This document shows, piece by piece, positions 26,510 through 35,379 of a stretch of DNA of 64,000 nt (positions are counted from its first letter, which is position 1; each line of letters starts with the position of its first letter). The position numbers were made by a program, and so were the translations under genes. The notes beneath the pieces were generated by a model. That model saw only the letters and a program-made list of their open reading frames with translations, did not search any database and was not told the origin of the DNA. The DNA is from an uncultured Myxococcales bacterium (GTDB lineage: Bacteria; Myxococcota_A; UBA9042): positions 62,001 to 126,000 of the forward strand of contig CAJBNH010000024.1 of NCBI GenBank assembly GCA_903955385.1, written 5' to 3'.

Positions 26510-26557
26510 CACCGCCCGGCGCACGCCCGTCCCTAGGGGGGCATGCGCCGGGCGGTG
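26510..26557 (-). repeat. Large GC-rich inverted repeat between HU and asnS
   Basis: A 14-bp perfect inverted repeat (26510-26523 CACCGCCCGGCGCA with 26544-26557) encloses a 20-nt loop whose ends, CGCCC and GGGGGC, can partly extend it. It sits 135 nt after the HU stop and 43 nt before the asnS ATG. No T-run follows on either strand. It may be an HU transcript end, an asnS leader structure or a protein-binding dyad. Confidence 0.6.
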
Positions 26558-26692
26558 CTGAGGCTCGCTGGTGCCACGGTGCCCCTACGTCGAGTCCGGT
26601 CTTTGCCGGAGGCGAGGGCGGGCGTGGCACGTAGGAACGGGTCGTCGGGGCCGATGGCATACGCCACTGCGGCACCCTGCACCGGGAGGGGC

Positions 26693-26974
26693 CTACTTGC
26701 CCTTGTCGACGCGGTTCTTCAGGTCGAGGCCGACCTTGAAGAAGGGCATGCGCTTCGGGCCGACGTTGACCGCGTTGCCCGTCTTGGGGTTGCGGCCCGT
26801 GTACGACGGGTACTTGCGAACGGTGAAGTTGCCGAAGTTGCGGATCTCGATGCGCTCGCCGCGCTTCATCGCCTCGACCATGAGGTCGAAGATCGAGTTG
26901 ACAACGATGCTGGCCTTGTCCTTGGTCAGGGTGGCCTTCTGGGCGACGCTTTCGATCAGATCGGACTTGGTCAT
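26693..26974 (-). CDS. HU/IHF family DNA-binding protein (IHF-beta-like)
   Basis: A 93-residue nucleoid protein, full length for the family. It begins MTKSDLIESVAQKATLTKDKA and carries the beta-arm signature IRNFGNFTVRKYPSYTGRNPKTGN and PKRMPFFKVGLDLKNRV. The start MTKSDLIE and the GRNPKTGN arm are closest in style to IHF-beta, but HU is not excluded. ATG at 26974 has GAGGACC about 7 nt upstream; a frame start five codons earlier is less likely. IHF would be needed to bend DNA between enhancer and sigma-54 promoters of the type found in this window (inference). Confidence 0.92.
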   Translation of the reverse strand: MTKSDLIESVAQKATLTKDKASIVVNSIFDLMVEAMKRGERIEIRNFGNFTVRKYPSYTGRNPKTGNAVNVGPKRMPFFKVGLDLKNRVDKGK

Positions 26975-27364
26975 GATGTAGGTCCTCATTGCGATAGGGT
27001 GTTGAACCGAAGGGTGTCCGGTGCTCGTGCCTCAGTTGGAGAGCATGTCGGCTGAGTACACCGTCCCCGGGCGGCCGGTCAAGAGCCAACCCGCAGTGTC
27101 TACGCAAAAACATGCGCTTTCGCTGCGACGCCCCTGCCCAATCGGCCGTTTTCGCCCACTGGGACGCCACTTTTTGGCCAATCAGCGGATCTCAACAGCG
27201 GCGCACAGTTAGCCCCGTTGCCCCATCGGGCCGTGATCCAATTTGCACTGGGTCCGGTCGATGCGCAGGCGGAGGGAGCACGAACGCGCACGGCAACGGC
27301 GGTTCCGGTCCACCGTGGCGCGAGAAGTGATGGAGGATCAAGGGACTGGGGGGGGCGGGAAGGC
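26975..27364. other. Intergenic stretch upstream of the HU/IHF gene
   Basis: 390 bp upstream of the HU/IHF gene and downstream of the ASH/PKD lipoprotein stop. It includes a weak promoter for HU (27053-27082) and a G-run near 27348-27359. No gene or clear terminator was seen; the small open frames have no ribosome binding sites. Confidence 0.5.
27053..27082 (-). promoter_or_regulatory. Possible sigma-70 promoter of the HU/IHF gene
   Basis: The minus strand reads TTGACC (27082-27077), an 18-bp spacer, then TACTCA (27058-27053). The -35 is good and the -10 poor. It lies about 80 nt before the start codon. Confidence 0.35.
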
Positions 27365-29761
27365 CTACTTGCCGCAAACGCCGCCGAGCATCGCGGCCAG
27401 GGCACTCTTGTACTTGGCCGTGACCTTGCCGGTCTGGCCGCCCTTCCAGATGCCGTCCTTCTGGACTGCCGTGGCATCTGCCACCGCTCCGGCGACGTCA
27501 ACCAGCTCGCCGGACGGCCACAGGATCTTCTTGACCCACCACATGTCGCACTCGACCAGCGGCCGATCGTAGATCGCCGTCAGCGAGCCGTGGATCCAGA
27601 TCTTCACCGTGGCGAAGGACTTGCCGAAGCCGTAGGAGTCCCAGTAGTGCACGCCGACGGTGTAGGTCACGTCATTTTCCGGTGCCTTGAGGTTCAGGTT
27701 CTCGGGACCCCACCCATCGGTGTCGTCGAGGTCGAGACCCGGGTTGTCGTCGATGCCAGCGCTCGACGAACCCCAGTTGGGCGACGGGTTGTACCAGTAG
27801 GTGTCGAACAGGCCGTGGAACCACGGGTCGGCCTTGCCGTCGGCGTCGACGTCGTACTGGCACGAGCACTTCTGGTTGCCGCACATCTCTGCGGGTTCCT
27901 TGCAGATCTTGCCGACTTCGGCCGTCTGGTGCGCGAAGTGCAGGTCGAGGTCCGCCCCTTGTCCCGGACCCGTGTCGGTCTTGTCGGGGTCGTCGGGCGT
28001 GTCCCATAGCAGCTCGACGTGGATCGCCTGGTCGGGAATCACCAGCACCGTGTAGTACGCGGGCTGGCACGACTCCAGCCCCGTGTTGTCGGTGACGGTC
28101 AGCTTGAACTCGTACTCACCGGCGACGTTGACAGGGAACGAGGTCACGCCCAGCGACTCGGTCTTCACGCCGAACTTGGGGTCCGCGACCGTGGCGTTGG
28201 GGTAGAAGGTCAGCCCCTCGGCGCCCGCAGGCGACTTCAGGACCTCCCACTTCCAACCCGTTACCTGCTTGCCCGGCATGGCGAAGCTGAGGTTGCCGCG
28301 CAGCTGCAGCTCCTGCTGCGGGACGATCTGCTCGCCCTCGTCGGTCTGGATCACGGCGGTGGGGCAACTGGAAGCCGACCCCCAGCACTCGAGCGCAAGC
28401 ACCTTGTCCGGCTGGATGGTGTTGTCGGCGAACTTCAGGTTGGCCAGGAACGGCTTGGCCTTGCCATCTGCGCCCTTGTTCTCGCTGCTGGGCTCGCAGG
28501 CCACCAGCACGGTCACCGGCTTGTTGATGGCCACCAGAAGGGGGTTGGCCGGGCTGACGGGCTTGCCCTTCAGCGCCTCGATGCCGCTGGTGTCGGCGCC
28601 GAACACGCCGGCCGCGTCCTCCACGACGTCCAGCCCCGAGACTTCGACGTCACCCGAGCCGCAATTCGACAGCTCGACCGTGCGCTTGGAGAGCTCGCCT
28701 ATGGTGACGAAGCCGAAGTTCACCTTGTTCGAGGGCTTGACCAGCAGGCAGGGCACGCTCTGGTTGGCGAAGAGGTTGACGGTCTTGGCGTTGCACTCCT
28801 CGATGTTCACCACGCCGCCGACGGGCTTGCACGTGCCGCCGCTGTTCGAGTGGACGGTCACCGTCGAGCTGTGCTTCTGCGCGTCCAGCCCCGAGAACTT
28901 CACCAGAAGCTTCTGCGAAGTCTTGGGCTTCACGACGATCGGCGGCTTGAACTCGTAGCTGGCGCCTCCGGCAAAGGGCTTGTCGTCGATCGTCATCGAG
29001 AACGGCTTGGCGTCGTTCAGCGCGAAGTCGATCTGGTGCACCAGCAGGTCGGCATCGCCGGCGTTGAGGATCGTCACCGGGAGCGTGCTTCCCTCGCCCA
29101 GCTTGACGGTGCCGAAGTCGACCACCGGGGGGGTGACGTTGATCAGCGAGACGGCCGTCTTGGTCTCCAGACGGATGCGGAACGACTTGCCCTCCCAGCT
29201 CACGTCGCCCTTGGGTGTCAGCGTCAGCTTGGCAAGGCGCGGCGCATCGTCGGCCTGCTTGCGAAAGCGGATGACGACGCGGGCAGAGTTCACCGGGGTG
29301 CTTGTCGCGCAGTCGGGATCGAAGCCCGGCGGCACGATCGAACCGAAATCATGTCCAGCACAGGGCTCCATCTTGCCGTCGACCGACACCAGGCACTCGA
29401 ACACGGGCGTATTCGGGTCCGTCGCGCCCACGGGCACGGTGTAGGCCAGCGCAGCAAACTCGAGTTTGAGTTCCTGGGCCGTCGTACCGGCTCCGTTGAC
29501 GATGATGAACTCGGTGTCGACCGTTTGGCCTGCAGAGAGTGGACCCGAGTCGATGCTGACGAGCTCGTTGTCTCCGACGGCCTGATCGCCGCGGCGAACC
29601 TGGAAGTCAGCGCTGTTGTCGGTGCCGAGCGGCCCTTTCTGGGCGGCGCACTTGTCGGGCAACGTCGAGGTCGGGTCCGTTCCCGACCCGCCCGAGCAGC
29701 CCGAGATCGCAAGCGACCCGAGCAGCCAGACGGCGGCAAGCGTTGTGGCGCGCGTCATCAT
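27365..29761 (-). CDS. ASH-repeat/PKD lipoprotein with C-terminal WDTP-DLDLHFAH module
   Basis: A 798-residue predicted surface lipoprotein with lipobox ISGC (Cys22). Beta-sandwich repeats of the choice-of-anchor D/ASH type follow (PPVVDFGTVKLGEGSTLPVTILNAGDADL; KVNFGFVTIGELSKRTVELSNCG). A PKD-like domain comes next (about 470-580), then a C-terminal module of about 190 residues: VELLWDTPDDPDKTDTGPG, DLDLHFAH, DPWF, DDTDGWGPENLNL, VGVHYWDSYGFGKSFATVKIW, DMWWVKKILWPSGE. Two other proteins here share this module, which faintly recalls DUF2135/YfaP beta-sandwiches. Start: ATG-ATG at 29761 preceded by AGGAGG. The two minus-strand paralogues are 77 bp apart. Confidence 0.82.
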   Translation of the reverse strand: MMTRATTLAAVWLLGSLAISGCSGGSGTDPTSTLPDKCAAQKGPLGTDNSADFQVRRGDQAVGDNELVSIDSGPLSAGQTVDTEFIIVNGAGTTAQELKLEFAALAYTVPVGATDPNTPVFECLVSVDGKMEPCAGHDFGSIVPPGFDPDCATSTPVNSARVVIRFRKQADDAPRLAKLTLTPKGDVSWEGKSFRIRLETKTAVSLINVTPPVVDFGTVKLGEGSTLPVTILNAGDADLLVHQIDFALNDAKPFSMTIDDKPFAGGASYEFKPPIVVKPKTSQKLLVKFSGLDAQKHSSTVTVHSNSGGTCKPVGGVVNIEECNAKTVNLFANQSVPCLLVKPSNKVNFGFVTIGELSKRTVELSNCGSGDVEVSGLDVVEDAAGVFGADTSGIEALKGKPVSPANPLLVAINKPVTVLVACEPSSENKGADGKAKPFLANLKFADNTIQPDKVLALECWGSASSCPTAVIQTDEGEQIVPQQELQLRGNLSFAMPGKQVTGWKWEVLKSPAGAEGLTFYPNATVADPKFGVKTESLGVTSFPVNVAGEYEFKLTVTDNTGLESCQPAYYTVLVIPDQAIHVELLWDTPDDPDKTDTGPGQGADLDLHFAHQTAEVGKICKEPAEMCGNQKCSCQYDVDADGKADPWFHGLFDTYWYNPSPNWGSSSAGIDDNPGLDLDDTDGWGPENLNLKAPENDVTYTVGVHYWDSYGFGKSFATVKIWIHGSLTAIYDRPLVECDMWWVKKILWPSGELVDVAGAVADATAVQKDGIWKGGQTGKVTAKYKSALAAMLGGVCGK

Positions 29762-29838
29762 CCCCGCCCTCCTGATGTCCGAGAGCGGTCCGTCCGTCTG
29801 TGGTGCGGGAAGGATGGCCGGCCGCTCAAGAAAGATGG

Positions 29839-32280
29839 CTACTTGCCGCACTTCGCCGAGGTGGTGGTCGTGGACGCGGTGAAGCTCTTGTTCTCGTAGC
29901 ACTTTGTGATGCACCAATCACCTGCGGGCTTCCACATCTTGCCGCCCTTGGGGTTGGTCGCATCCTGCTGGCCGATGCACGCGTCGCCCGACTGCTTGCA
30001 GACGGTGAACGGCGGCTGATCGACGCCCGTCAGCTGGTTGGGCCAGTGGATCTTGGCCACGTACCACATGTCCAGCGGGTCCATCTCGACCTTGTCGATG
30101 TTCAGCGCGAGCACGCCCTGCAGGTAGATGCGCACCGACGCGAGCGACGTGCCGTAGCCGTGGTCGTGCCAGTAGTGGATGCCGACCGAGTACGCGATCG
30201 GGTTGCTGGCGTCGCCCTCCGGGTTCTCGAGGTTCAGGTTCTCGGGACCGGCACCATCGGTGTCGTCGAGGTCCAGGCTGGGGTCGTCGTTCGCGCCAGC
30301 CGGGGCTGCGCCCCAGTTCGGATTCGGGTTGAACCAGAACGTGTCAAAAGGATTGGAGAACCACGGGTCGGGCGTGCCATCGCAGTCGAGGTCGGGACCA
30401 GAGCCCAGCGGGTGCGCGAAGTGCAAGTCCATGTCGGCGCCCGCGTTGACGCCCGCATCGGTCTGGTCGGCGTCGGCCGGCGTGTCCCACAGCAGCTCGA
30501 CGTGGATGGCGTTGTTCGGCACCACCAGCACGGTCACGCACGCCGGGGTGCACGACTTGGTGTTGTTCTGGTCCCACACGTCCAGACAGAACTCGTACTC
30601 ACCCGCGGCGTCCGGGGTAAACGTCGGGTTGACGTAGCCGGCGTTGGGGCCGAACGCCTTGCCCGAGCCCGCGGGCTGCTTGGCGGTCCACTGGTACTTC
30701 TTGATGGTGCCACCGCCCGGCGCGACCGACTGCTCGCCCTTGAGGTGCAGGATGGTCTGGGGCACGACCTCTTCGCCCTCGAGCACCGACACCTTGGCCT
30801 GCGGGCACGTGGTCTTCACGCCGTAGCCCTCGACGTTCAGGGTCTTGGTCGCAAACGCGTTCGACGTGACCTCGACCATGTCGGTGTCGGGCGGGGTGGG
30901 GTTGCCATCGGCGTCGACCGGCGTGATGTCCTTGGGGTCGTAGCGCACGGTCACGATCGCGTCGCCCTGCTGGGAGAGGATCAGCGGCTTCTGCGCGGTC
31001 GGGCCGTTGCCGCCCAAGTCGGCGAACTCCTTGGTCGTCTCGGTGAAGTCGAGCGAGTACTCGTCCGAGGTTCCCTTGCCGGTCAGCTTGATCGAGTAGA
31101 TCTTCAGATCCTCGCTGCCGCAGCTCTTCACGACGAATTCACGGGTGTCGCTGATGCCGAAGAGCACGCCGCCGAAGTTCATCTTGGGGAACGGCTCCAG
31201 CTTGACGCACGGCACCTTGGCGTTGGCGATCAGGTTGACGGCGATGTAGCGATCCGAGTTGGCGTTGGCCGGGTCCAGCTTGGGCGCCGAGGGATCGTTG
31301 ACGATGATGCGAATCACGCCCTGCTTGGCGATGTCGTCGATCGGCGTGAACTTGACGCGGAACTCGCGGTTGCTGCCGGCAGCGAGGACGAAGGGTGACA
31401 GGAACTTGGGCTCTGCGGCGGCGGGGTCGAACGAGATGTCCTCGCCGGGCTTGACGATGACCTTGGCACTGTCGTCCGCGTTCGGGACCTCGAGCTCAAA
31501 CGCCGTTCCGCCCTCGAACTCTATCCGGCCGATGATCAGCTCGGCGTCGCCGGTGTTGAACAGCTTGAATGAGGACCACTTCTTGTCGTCCGGCGCGGAG
31601 GCCTCGACGTAGGGCCACAACACGTCGGTCGGCGAGGCAGAGGCCTTCGGGGCGCCCTGCTTGGTCTTGAAGCGGATGCGGAAGTCGGTCAGCAGGTCGC
31701 GGTCGCCCAACAATTTGATGCGAATCGTGGCGTTGCGGTCGACGCTGTCCAGGCGGGTGTAGCGCACGGTGAAGGACTGGCTGCTGTAGCGACCGGCGCT
31801 CTCGTTCACGTGGGCGCTGGGCACGATCTTCTTCCACTTGCCCTTCATCTCGCTGCACTTGACTGGCGCGGGGTTGTCGCCTTCCAGCGATCCGGCCTCG
31901 TAGCACTCGAAGGCGCGAAGCTCCGGGCTCTCCTCGGGCGAGCTCATGTTGTACTCAAGCGCCAGCGTCGAGATCTGCAGATCGGCTGCCGCGAGCGTCG
32001 TGGCGGCATTCGAGATCACGAACTTGTAGTCGCGGTACTCGCCGATCGGAATGCTGCCTACGTCGACGGGGAATTCGTCTGCGTTCGACACGACGGCGTT
32101 GGTCTGGGCGACGCGGACCTCAGCGGTGGCCGTGCAGTCGAGCTGGCTGCCGACGATGATGCACGTGTAGGTGCCGCTGGGCGTCGTCTGCGCGACGCCT
32201 CCCTGATTCTCCGAACTGCAGGACAGCAGCGCAGCGGACAGGGCCAGCCACGAAAGGGCGTGCAGGCTCGAACGGGACAT
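29839..32280 (-). CDS. ASH-repeat/PKD lipoprotein, paralogue of the 27365 gene
   Basis: An 813-residue predicted lipoprotein with lipobox LLSC (Cys21). The order is the same: ASH-type repeats (KMNFGGVLFGISDTREFVVKSCGSEDL), PKD-like domain (EEVVPQTILHLKGEQSVAPGG), then the C-terminal module VELLWDTPADADQTDAGVN ... DLDLHFAH ... DDTDGAGPENLNL ... VGIHYWHDHGYGTSLASVRIY ... DMWYVAKIHWPNQL. It ends with a short Cys tail (CKQSGDACIGQQD, WCITKCYENK). AAGGAG lies 8 nt before the ATG at 32280; the frame upstream adds 14 residues without support. It is transcribed away from the VWA/barrel/TPR block. Substrate and partners are unknown. Confidence 0.82.
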   Translation of the reverse strand: MSRSSLHALSWLALSAALLSCSSENQGGVAQTTPSGTYTCIIVGSQLDCTATAEVRVAQTNAVVSNADEFPVDVGSIPIGEYRDYKFVISNAATTLAAADLQISTLALEYNMSSPEESPELRAFECYEAGSLEGDNPAPVKCSEMKGKWKKIVPSAHVNESAGRYSSQSFTVRYTRLDSVDRNATIRIKLLGDRDLLTDFRIRFKTKQGAPKASASPTDVLWPYVEASAPDDKKWSSFKLFNTGDAELIIGRIEFEGGTAFELEVPNADDSAKVIVKPGEDISFDPAAAEPKFLSPFVLAAGSNREFRVKFTPIDDIAKQGVIRIIVNDPSAPKLDPANANSDRYIAVNLIANAKVPCVKLEPFPKMNFGGVLFGISDTREFVVKSCGSEDLKIYSIKLTGKGTSDEYSLDFTETTKEFADLGGNGPTAQKPLILSQQGDAIVTVRYDPKDITPVDADGNPTPPDTDMVEVTSNAFATKTLNVEGYGVKTTCPQAKVSVLEGEEVVPQTILHLKGEQSVAPGGGTIKKYQWTAKQPAGSGKAFGPNAGYVNPTFTPDAAGEYEFCLDVWDQNNTKSCTPACVTVLVVPNNAIHVELLWDTPADADQTDAGVNAGADMDLHFAHPLGSGPDLDCDGTPDPWFSNPFDTFWFNPNPNWGAAPAGANDDPSLDLDDTDGAGPENLNLENPEGDASNPIAYSVGIHYWHDHGYGTSLASVRIYLQGVLALNIDKVEMDPLDMWYVAKIHWPNQLTGVDQPPFTVCKQSGDACIGQQDATNPKGGKMWKPAGDWCITKCYENKSFTASTTTTSAKCGK

Positions 32281-32619
32281 GATGACCACTCCTTCAGGCG
32301 CGATTTCAGCCACCGGGCGCACCTAAGACTAGGGGCACAGCGAATGAAGCACTGTAGATTCCTCAGCCCCCTCCGTCAACATCCGCGGCACCTCCGTGAG
32401 AGGGCAAGCGCGTCGCCAAGCCCCTACCGCTTCCCCTACGCTTGACTTGGCACTCGTATAGCGGAAACATCTTCCCCTCGCTGTTCAGGCCATGCGGTCG
32501 GCAGCGGTGACGTCGAGGGCCTTGCCGATCACGGTTTGCCCCTCCTGAGGCTCTTCCCGCGTCAGGCCCAACGGTCTGATGCCTCCCCCGTTCGTCCTGC
32601 CTCATCTGCCAGGAGTTCC
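32281..32619. other. Divergent promoter region before the VWA/barrel/TPR block
   Basis: 339 bp between a minus-strand lipoprotein and the plus-strand VWA lipoprotein. At 32447-32463 TTGGCACTCGTATAGCG has a perfect -24 half and 10-bp GG-GC spacing but a poor -12 half, so it is only a weak sigma-54 candidate. No copy of the 13-bp palindrome was found here. No clear sigma-70 promoter was seen. Confidence 0.45.
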
Positions 32620-34605
32620 ATGGTGAATCCGCGCAAACTGTTGTGGTTGCCCTCGGCTTTGCTGGTGGGCGCCTTGGGGCCAGCCTGGATGATCGCCGGT
32701 GGACTCGTCTCGTGCGACTCGACCGCCAAGTTCTACCTGCCGGATCGGCAGTTCCAGGACCTTCAGGTGATCTCGGCCTTCCCGGCGCGCATCGACAACG
32801 ATCGCGTCGTGCGCGTCTGCGGCGTGCCCCTCGATGGCGAGGACGCGCTCGAGCCCAACGGCGTCGAGGTCATGGTCAACCTGATGTCGACCGAGATCCG
32901 GTCGAAGAAGTCGTGCGAGAACGACAGCGATCTCTCCATCAAGGAAGGGGAGATGATCGATCTGACGCGGGTCACGACCAACGCGCAGGAACCGACGGTG
33001 GCCGCCAGCAACTTCCGGTTGACGCTCGACTGCCCGCCGCAGGCCCACGTGCCCGGCGGCGGCGACGCCTGCTCGAACGCCGAATCGATGACGGCAGTGG
33101 CTGTCCGCTATGCTCAGGTGACGAAGCGCTGCGACCCGAGTGACGTAAACACCCGTCTGAACGTGGCCGTCGTGGTTGACGACAGCGGGTCGACCTCAGG
33201 TCTGGTCGATCGCAACGCTCCGTACTACGAGGAGCCCGACTTCGACATCAGCTACCCGGACCCGATCAGCAAGACTCAGGAGTCGGACCCCTACGATATT
33301 CGGCTGATGGCGGCCAGTGAGTTCATCGACAGTCTGACGCTCGGTCACGACCGCACGATCGCGTACTCGTTCGGCGAAAAGAACAACATCGACGTGGCCT
33401 GCTCGAACGGCGCAACCTGCACCGGCGGCAACAAGAATGGCCTGAACTGCTTGTTCCCTCAAGACTGTCCTGGTGGCGACTGCGACGCGGACGCAAGCGG
33501 TGACTCGAATGTGTTCACGACGTTGCCGATCTCGGGCCCCGGGTCGAGAGAGGCCAAGTGCTTCGGCGCTCAGGCCGCCCATCGCAAGTTCATCGAGCTC
33601 GGGCTGGCCTTCATGAAGAACAACGGCGGCGGTCGCGCCCCGCTGTGGCAGGCCATGTACAAGGCCTACTCCTTCTTCCAGACCTCACCCGGCGAAGGCG
33701 GTGGCAAGGCACAGGGTCCCTACGGTGCCCGCGCGATCGTCGTGCTGACGGACGGCCCGGACACCTGCACCTACTCGGACGACTTCAACTACGTCGATCT
33801 CACGCCGACCGGCGGCGGCTTGCCGATGTGTCGTACCAAGTGCACCGAGTCCGAGTACGACTTCCTCAAGCTGCGCAACCTGATGTGGACCGGCGACAAC
33901 AATGGCGACGGTCTGGCGGAGTACGACCAGCCCCGCAATCAGTGTGCCGACGGCGACAAGCGCGGCGAAGGCTGCAGCAACGACGTCCAGTGCCCCGGCA
34001 GCTACTGCACCTTGGTGTGGCCGGTGCAGGTGCACATCGTGCAGTTCCAGTCGCCCGCGCACCTCAAGGCCGATGCCCGCTTGCAGGAGATCGCCTGCCG
34101 CACCGGAGGCAGCTACCAGTTCCTGAATACAGAGCAGTTCAACAAGGAAAAGGCCGACGAGTACGCGCCGATCAAGCTCGCGATGGCGCGGGTCCGCAAC
34201 GCCCTGAGTGGCTCGTGGCGCCCGGCGTTCAAGCTGTCTGCCCTGGCGGAGCAGCTGCCCCCCGGCCAGATGACGGCCCTGCAGGGTTCGGTCAAGCTCG
34301 AGAGCGGTGGCTTCACGAGCCTGAAGAATGTCTACTCGAGCGAGACCGGCAACTGGCGATTCGGCAAGTCGGGTTCGGCGGACCAGCGCCTGCTTCTGCG
34401 GCGTGCCTGCAAGACCTCGGAGGACTGCGGCGGTTCGGAAGCCTGCGGCACCAACCACTGCAACGAAGCCGGTCTGTGCGAAGCCATGGGGGCGCCGGAC
34501 AACATGCCGTGTGGCGACCCGGCGGACGAGGCGAACTTCGTCTCGAAGCGCTGCTGCAACGGAACCTGCCAGCAGGGCATCTGCGCCACCGTATGCAAGA
34601 AGTAG
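32620..34605 (+). CDS. VWA-domain outer-membrane lipoprotein (CglB-like?)
   Basis: A 661-residue predicted lipoprotein with signal peptide and lipobox LVSC (Cys32). A von Willebrand A domain begins around 180 with the MIDAS D187-x-S189-x-S191 (VVVDDSGSTSG), continues through GGGRAPLWQAMYKAY and IVVLTDGPDTC, and ends near 520. Many Cys residues, in the domain inserts (CSNGATCTGGNKNGLNCLFPQDC) and the C-terminus (RRACKTSEDCGGSEAC), imply disulfides. AGGAG precedes the ATG at 32620. A Cys-rich VWA lipoprotein heading a barrel and TPR block resembles CglB, the gliding adhesin of Myxococcus; this rests on architecture and context, not on alignment. Confidence 0.75.
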   Translation: MVNPRKLLWLPSALLVGALGPAWMIAGGLVSCDSTAKFYLPDRQFQDLQVISAFPARIDNDRVVRVCGVPLDGEDALEPNGVEVMVNLMSTEIRSKKSCENDSDLSIKEGEMIDLTRVTTNAQEPTVAASNFRLTLDCPPQAHVPGGGDACSNAESMTAVAVRYAQVTKRCDPSDVNTRLNVAVVVDDSGSTSGLVDRNAPYYEEPDFDISYPDPISKTQESDPYDIRLMAASEFIDSLTLGHDRTIAYSFGEKNNIDVACSNGATCTGGNKNGLNCLFPQDCPGGDCDADASGDSNVFTTLPISGPGSREAKCFGAQAAHRKFIELGLAFMKNNGGGRAPLWQAMYKAYSFFQTSPGEGGGKAQGPYGARAIVVLTDGPDTCTYSDDFNYVDLTPTGGGLPMCRTKCTESEYDFLKLRNLMWTGDNNGDGLAEYDQPRNQCADGDKRGEGCSNDVQCPGSYCTLVWPVQVHIVQFQSPAHLKADARLQEIACRTGGSYQFLNTEQFNKEKADEYAPIKLAMARVRNALSGSWRPAFKLSALAEQLPPGQMTALQGSVKLESGGFTSLKNVYSSETGNWRFGKSGSADQRLLLRRACKTSEDCGGSEACGTNHCNEAGLCEAMGAPDNMPCGDPADEANFVSKRCCNGTCQQGICATVCKK

Positions 34606-34648
34606 GACAGCTGCGGCGGACCCGATCGGTCCCGCAGTGGAGGAACGC

Positions 34649-35368
34649 ATGACCTGGAACCGCATCGCCGCGGCACTCGCGCTCGCAGCCGGCCTTCTGG
34701 CCAGCCTGCCCGTCGCTGCCGAGGACCTGGCGCCGATCGACGCCGAGCTCGACAAGTATTGGAACGTCGAGCAGGCCGTCCCCGCGCTGAAGAATCCGCT
34801 GTACGAGCGCGCTGGCGGCCTCGAGTTCTCCGTGCACGGGGGCATCGTGCCGAACGACTCGTTCTACGTCCCCAAGCCGGTGGGCGCCCGCTTGTCGTAC
34901 TTCTTCACCGACACCCTCTCGGCCGAGGTGGGCGGGTCGTACCTGCTGAGTTCGCTCAGCGATCTCGAGGCCTTCCTCGAGTGCGCAACCGTGAGCAACG
35001 GCAAGTGCGCCGACCTGACCGTCCGCAAGCCGCCCAAGATGACCATGCTGACGTCTCTGGACATCGCCTACACGCCGTTCCACGGCAAGGTCGGCATCTT
35101 CACGTCCAAGCTCTCCAGCTTCGACATGGGGTTGTCGTTGGGCGGCGGCCTGATCGGTGTCGACATCGACGAGGGCAACGACGGCGTGCCCGACATCCAG
35201 TCGACCTTCAAGCCCGCGGGACACTGGGGCGCCAACTTCCGCTTCTTCGTGACGCGGTGGCTCAACGTCCGCGCCGACTACAAGCAGTTCATCTACTGGC
35301 CGGTGGAAGGCTCGCCCTTCCTCGCCCCCGTCGAGTTCACCCTCGGCCTGGCCTTCCTGACGAAGTGA
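34649..35368 (+). CDS. Outer-membrane beta-barrel, GltA/GltB-type (first copy)
   Basis: A 239-residue protein with a signal peptide ending AAA/EDLAP near 24. The mature part has alternating hydrophobic strands (LEFSVHGGIVPNDSFYV, GARLSYFFTDTLSAEVGGSYLL, FHGKVGIFTSKLSSFDMGLSLGGGLIGVD) typical of a small beta-barrel. The motifs GGIVPND and HGKVGIFT recur in the next gene, so the two are paralogues. GGAGGAACGC lies before the ATG; the stop is at 35366-35368. By position it corresponds to one of the paired barrels of Glt/Nfs systems (inference). Confidence 0.8.
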   Translation: MTWNRIAAALALAAGLLASLPVAAEDLAPIDAELDKYWNVEQAVPALKNPLYERAGGLEFSVHGGIVPNDSFYVPKPVGARLSYFFTDTLSAEVGGSYLLSSLSDLEAFLECATVSNGKCADLTVRKPPKMTMLTSLDIAYTPFHGKVGIFTSKLSSFDMGLSLGGGLIGVDIDEGNDGVPDIQSTFKPAGHWGANFRFFVTRWLNVRADYKQFIYWPVEGSPFLAPVEFTLGLAFLTK

Positions 35369-35379
35369 TGAGGTCCTCG

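Noticed and set aside
32447-32463. Sigma-54-like site TTGGCACTCGTATAGCG before the VWA lipoprotein
   Set aside because: The -24 half and spacing fit, but the -12 half (ATAGC) is poor and no copy of the 13-bp palindrome lies upstream. Kept only as a note.
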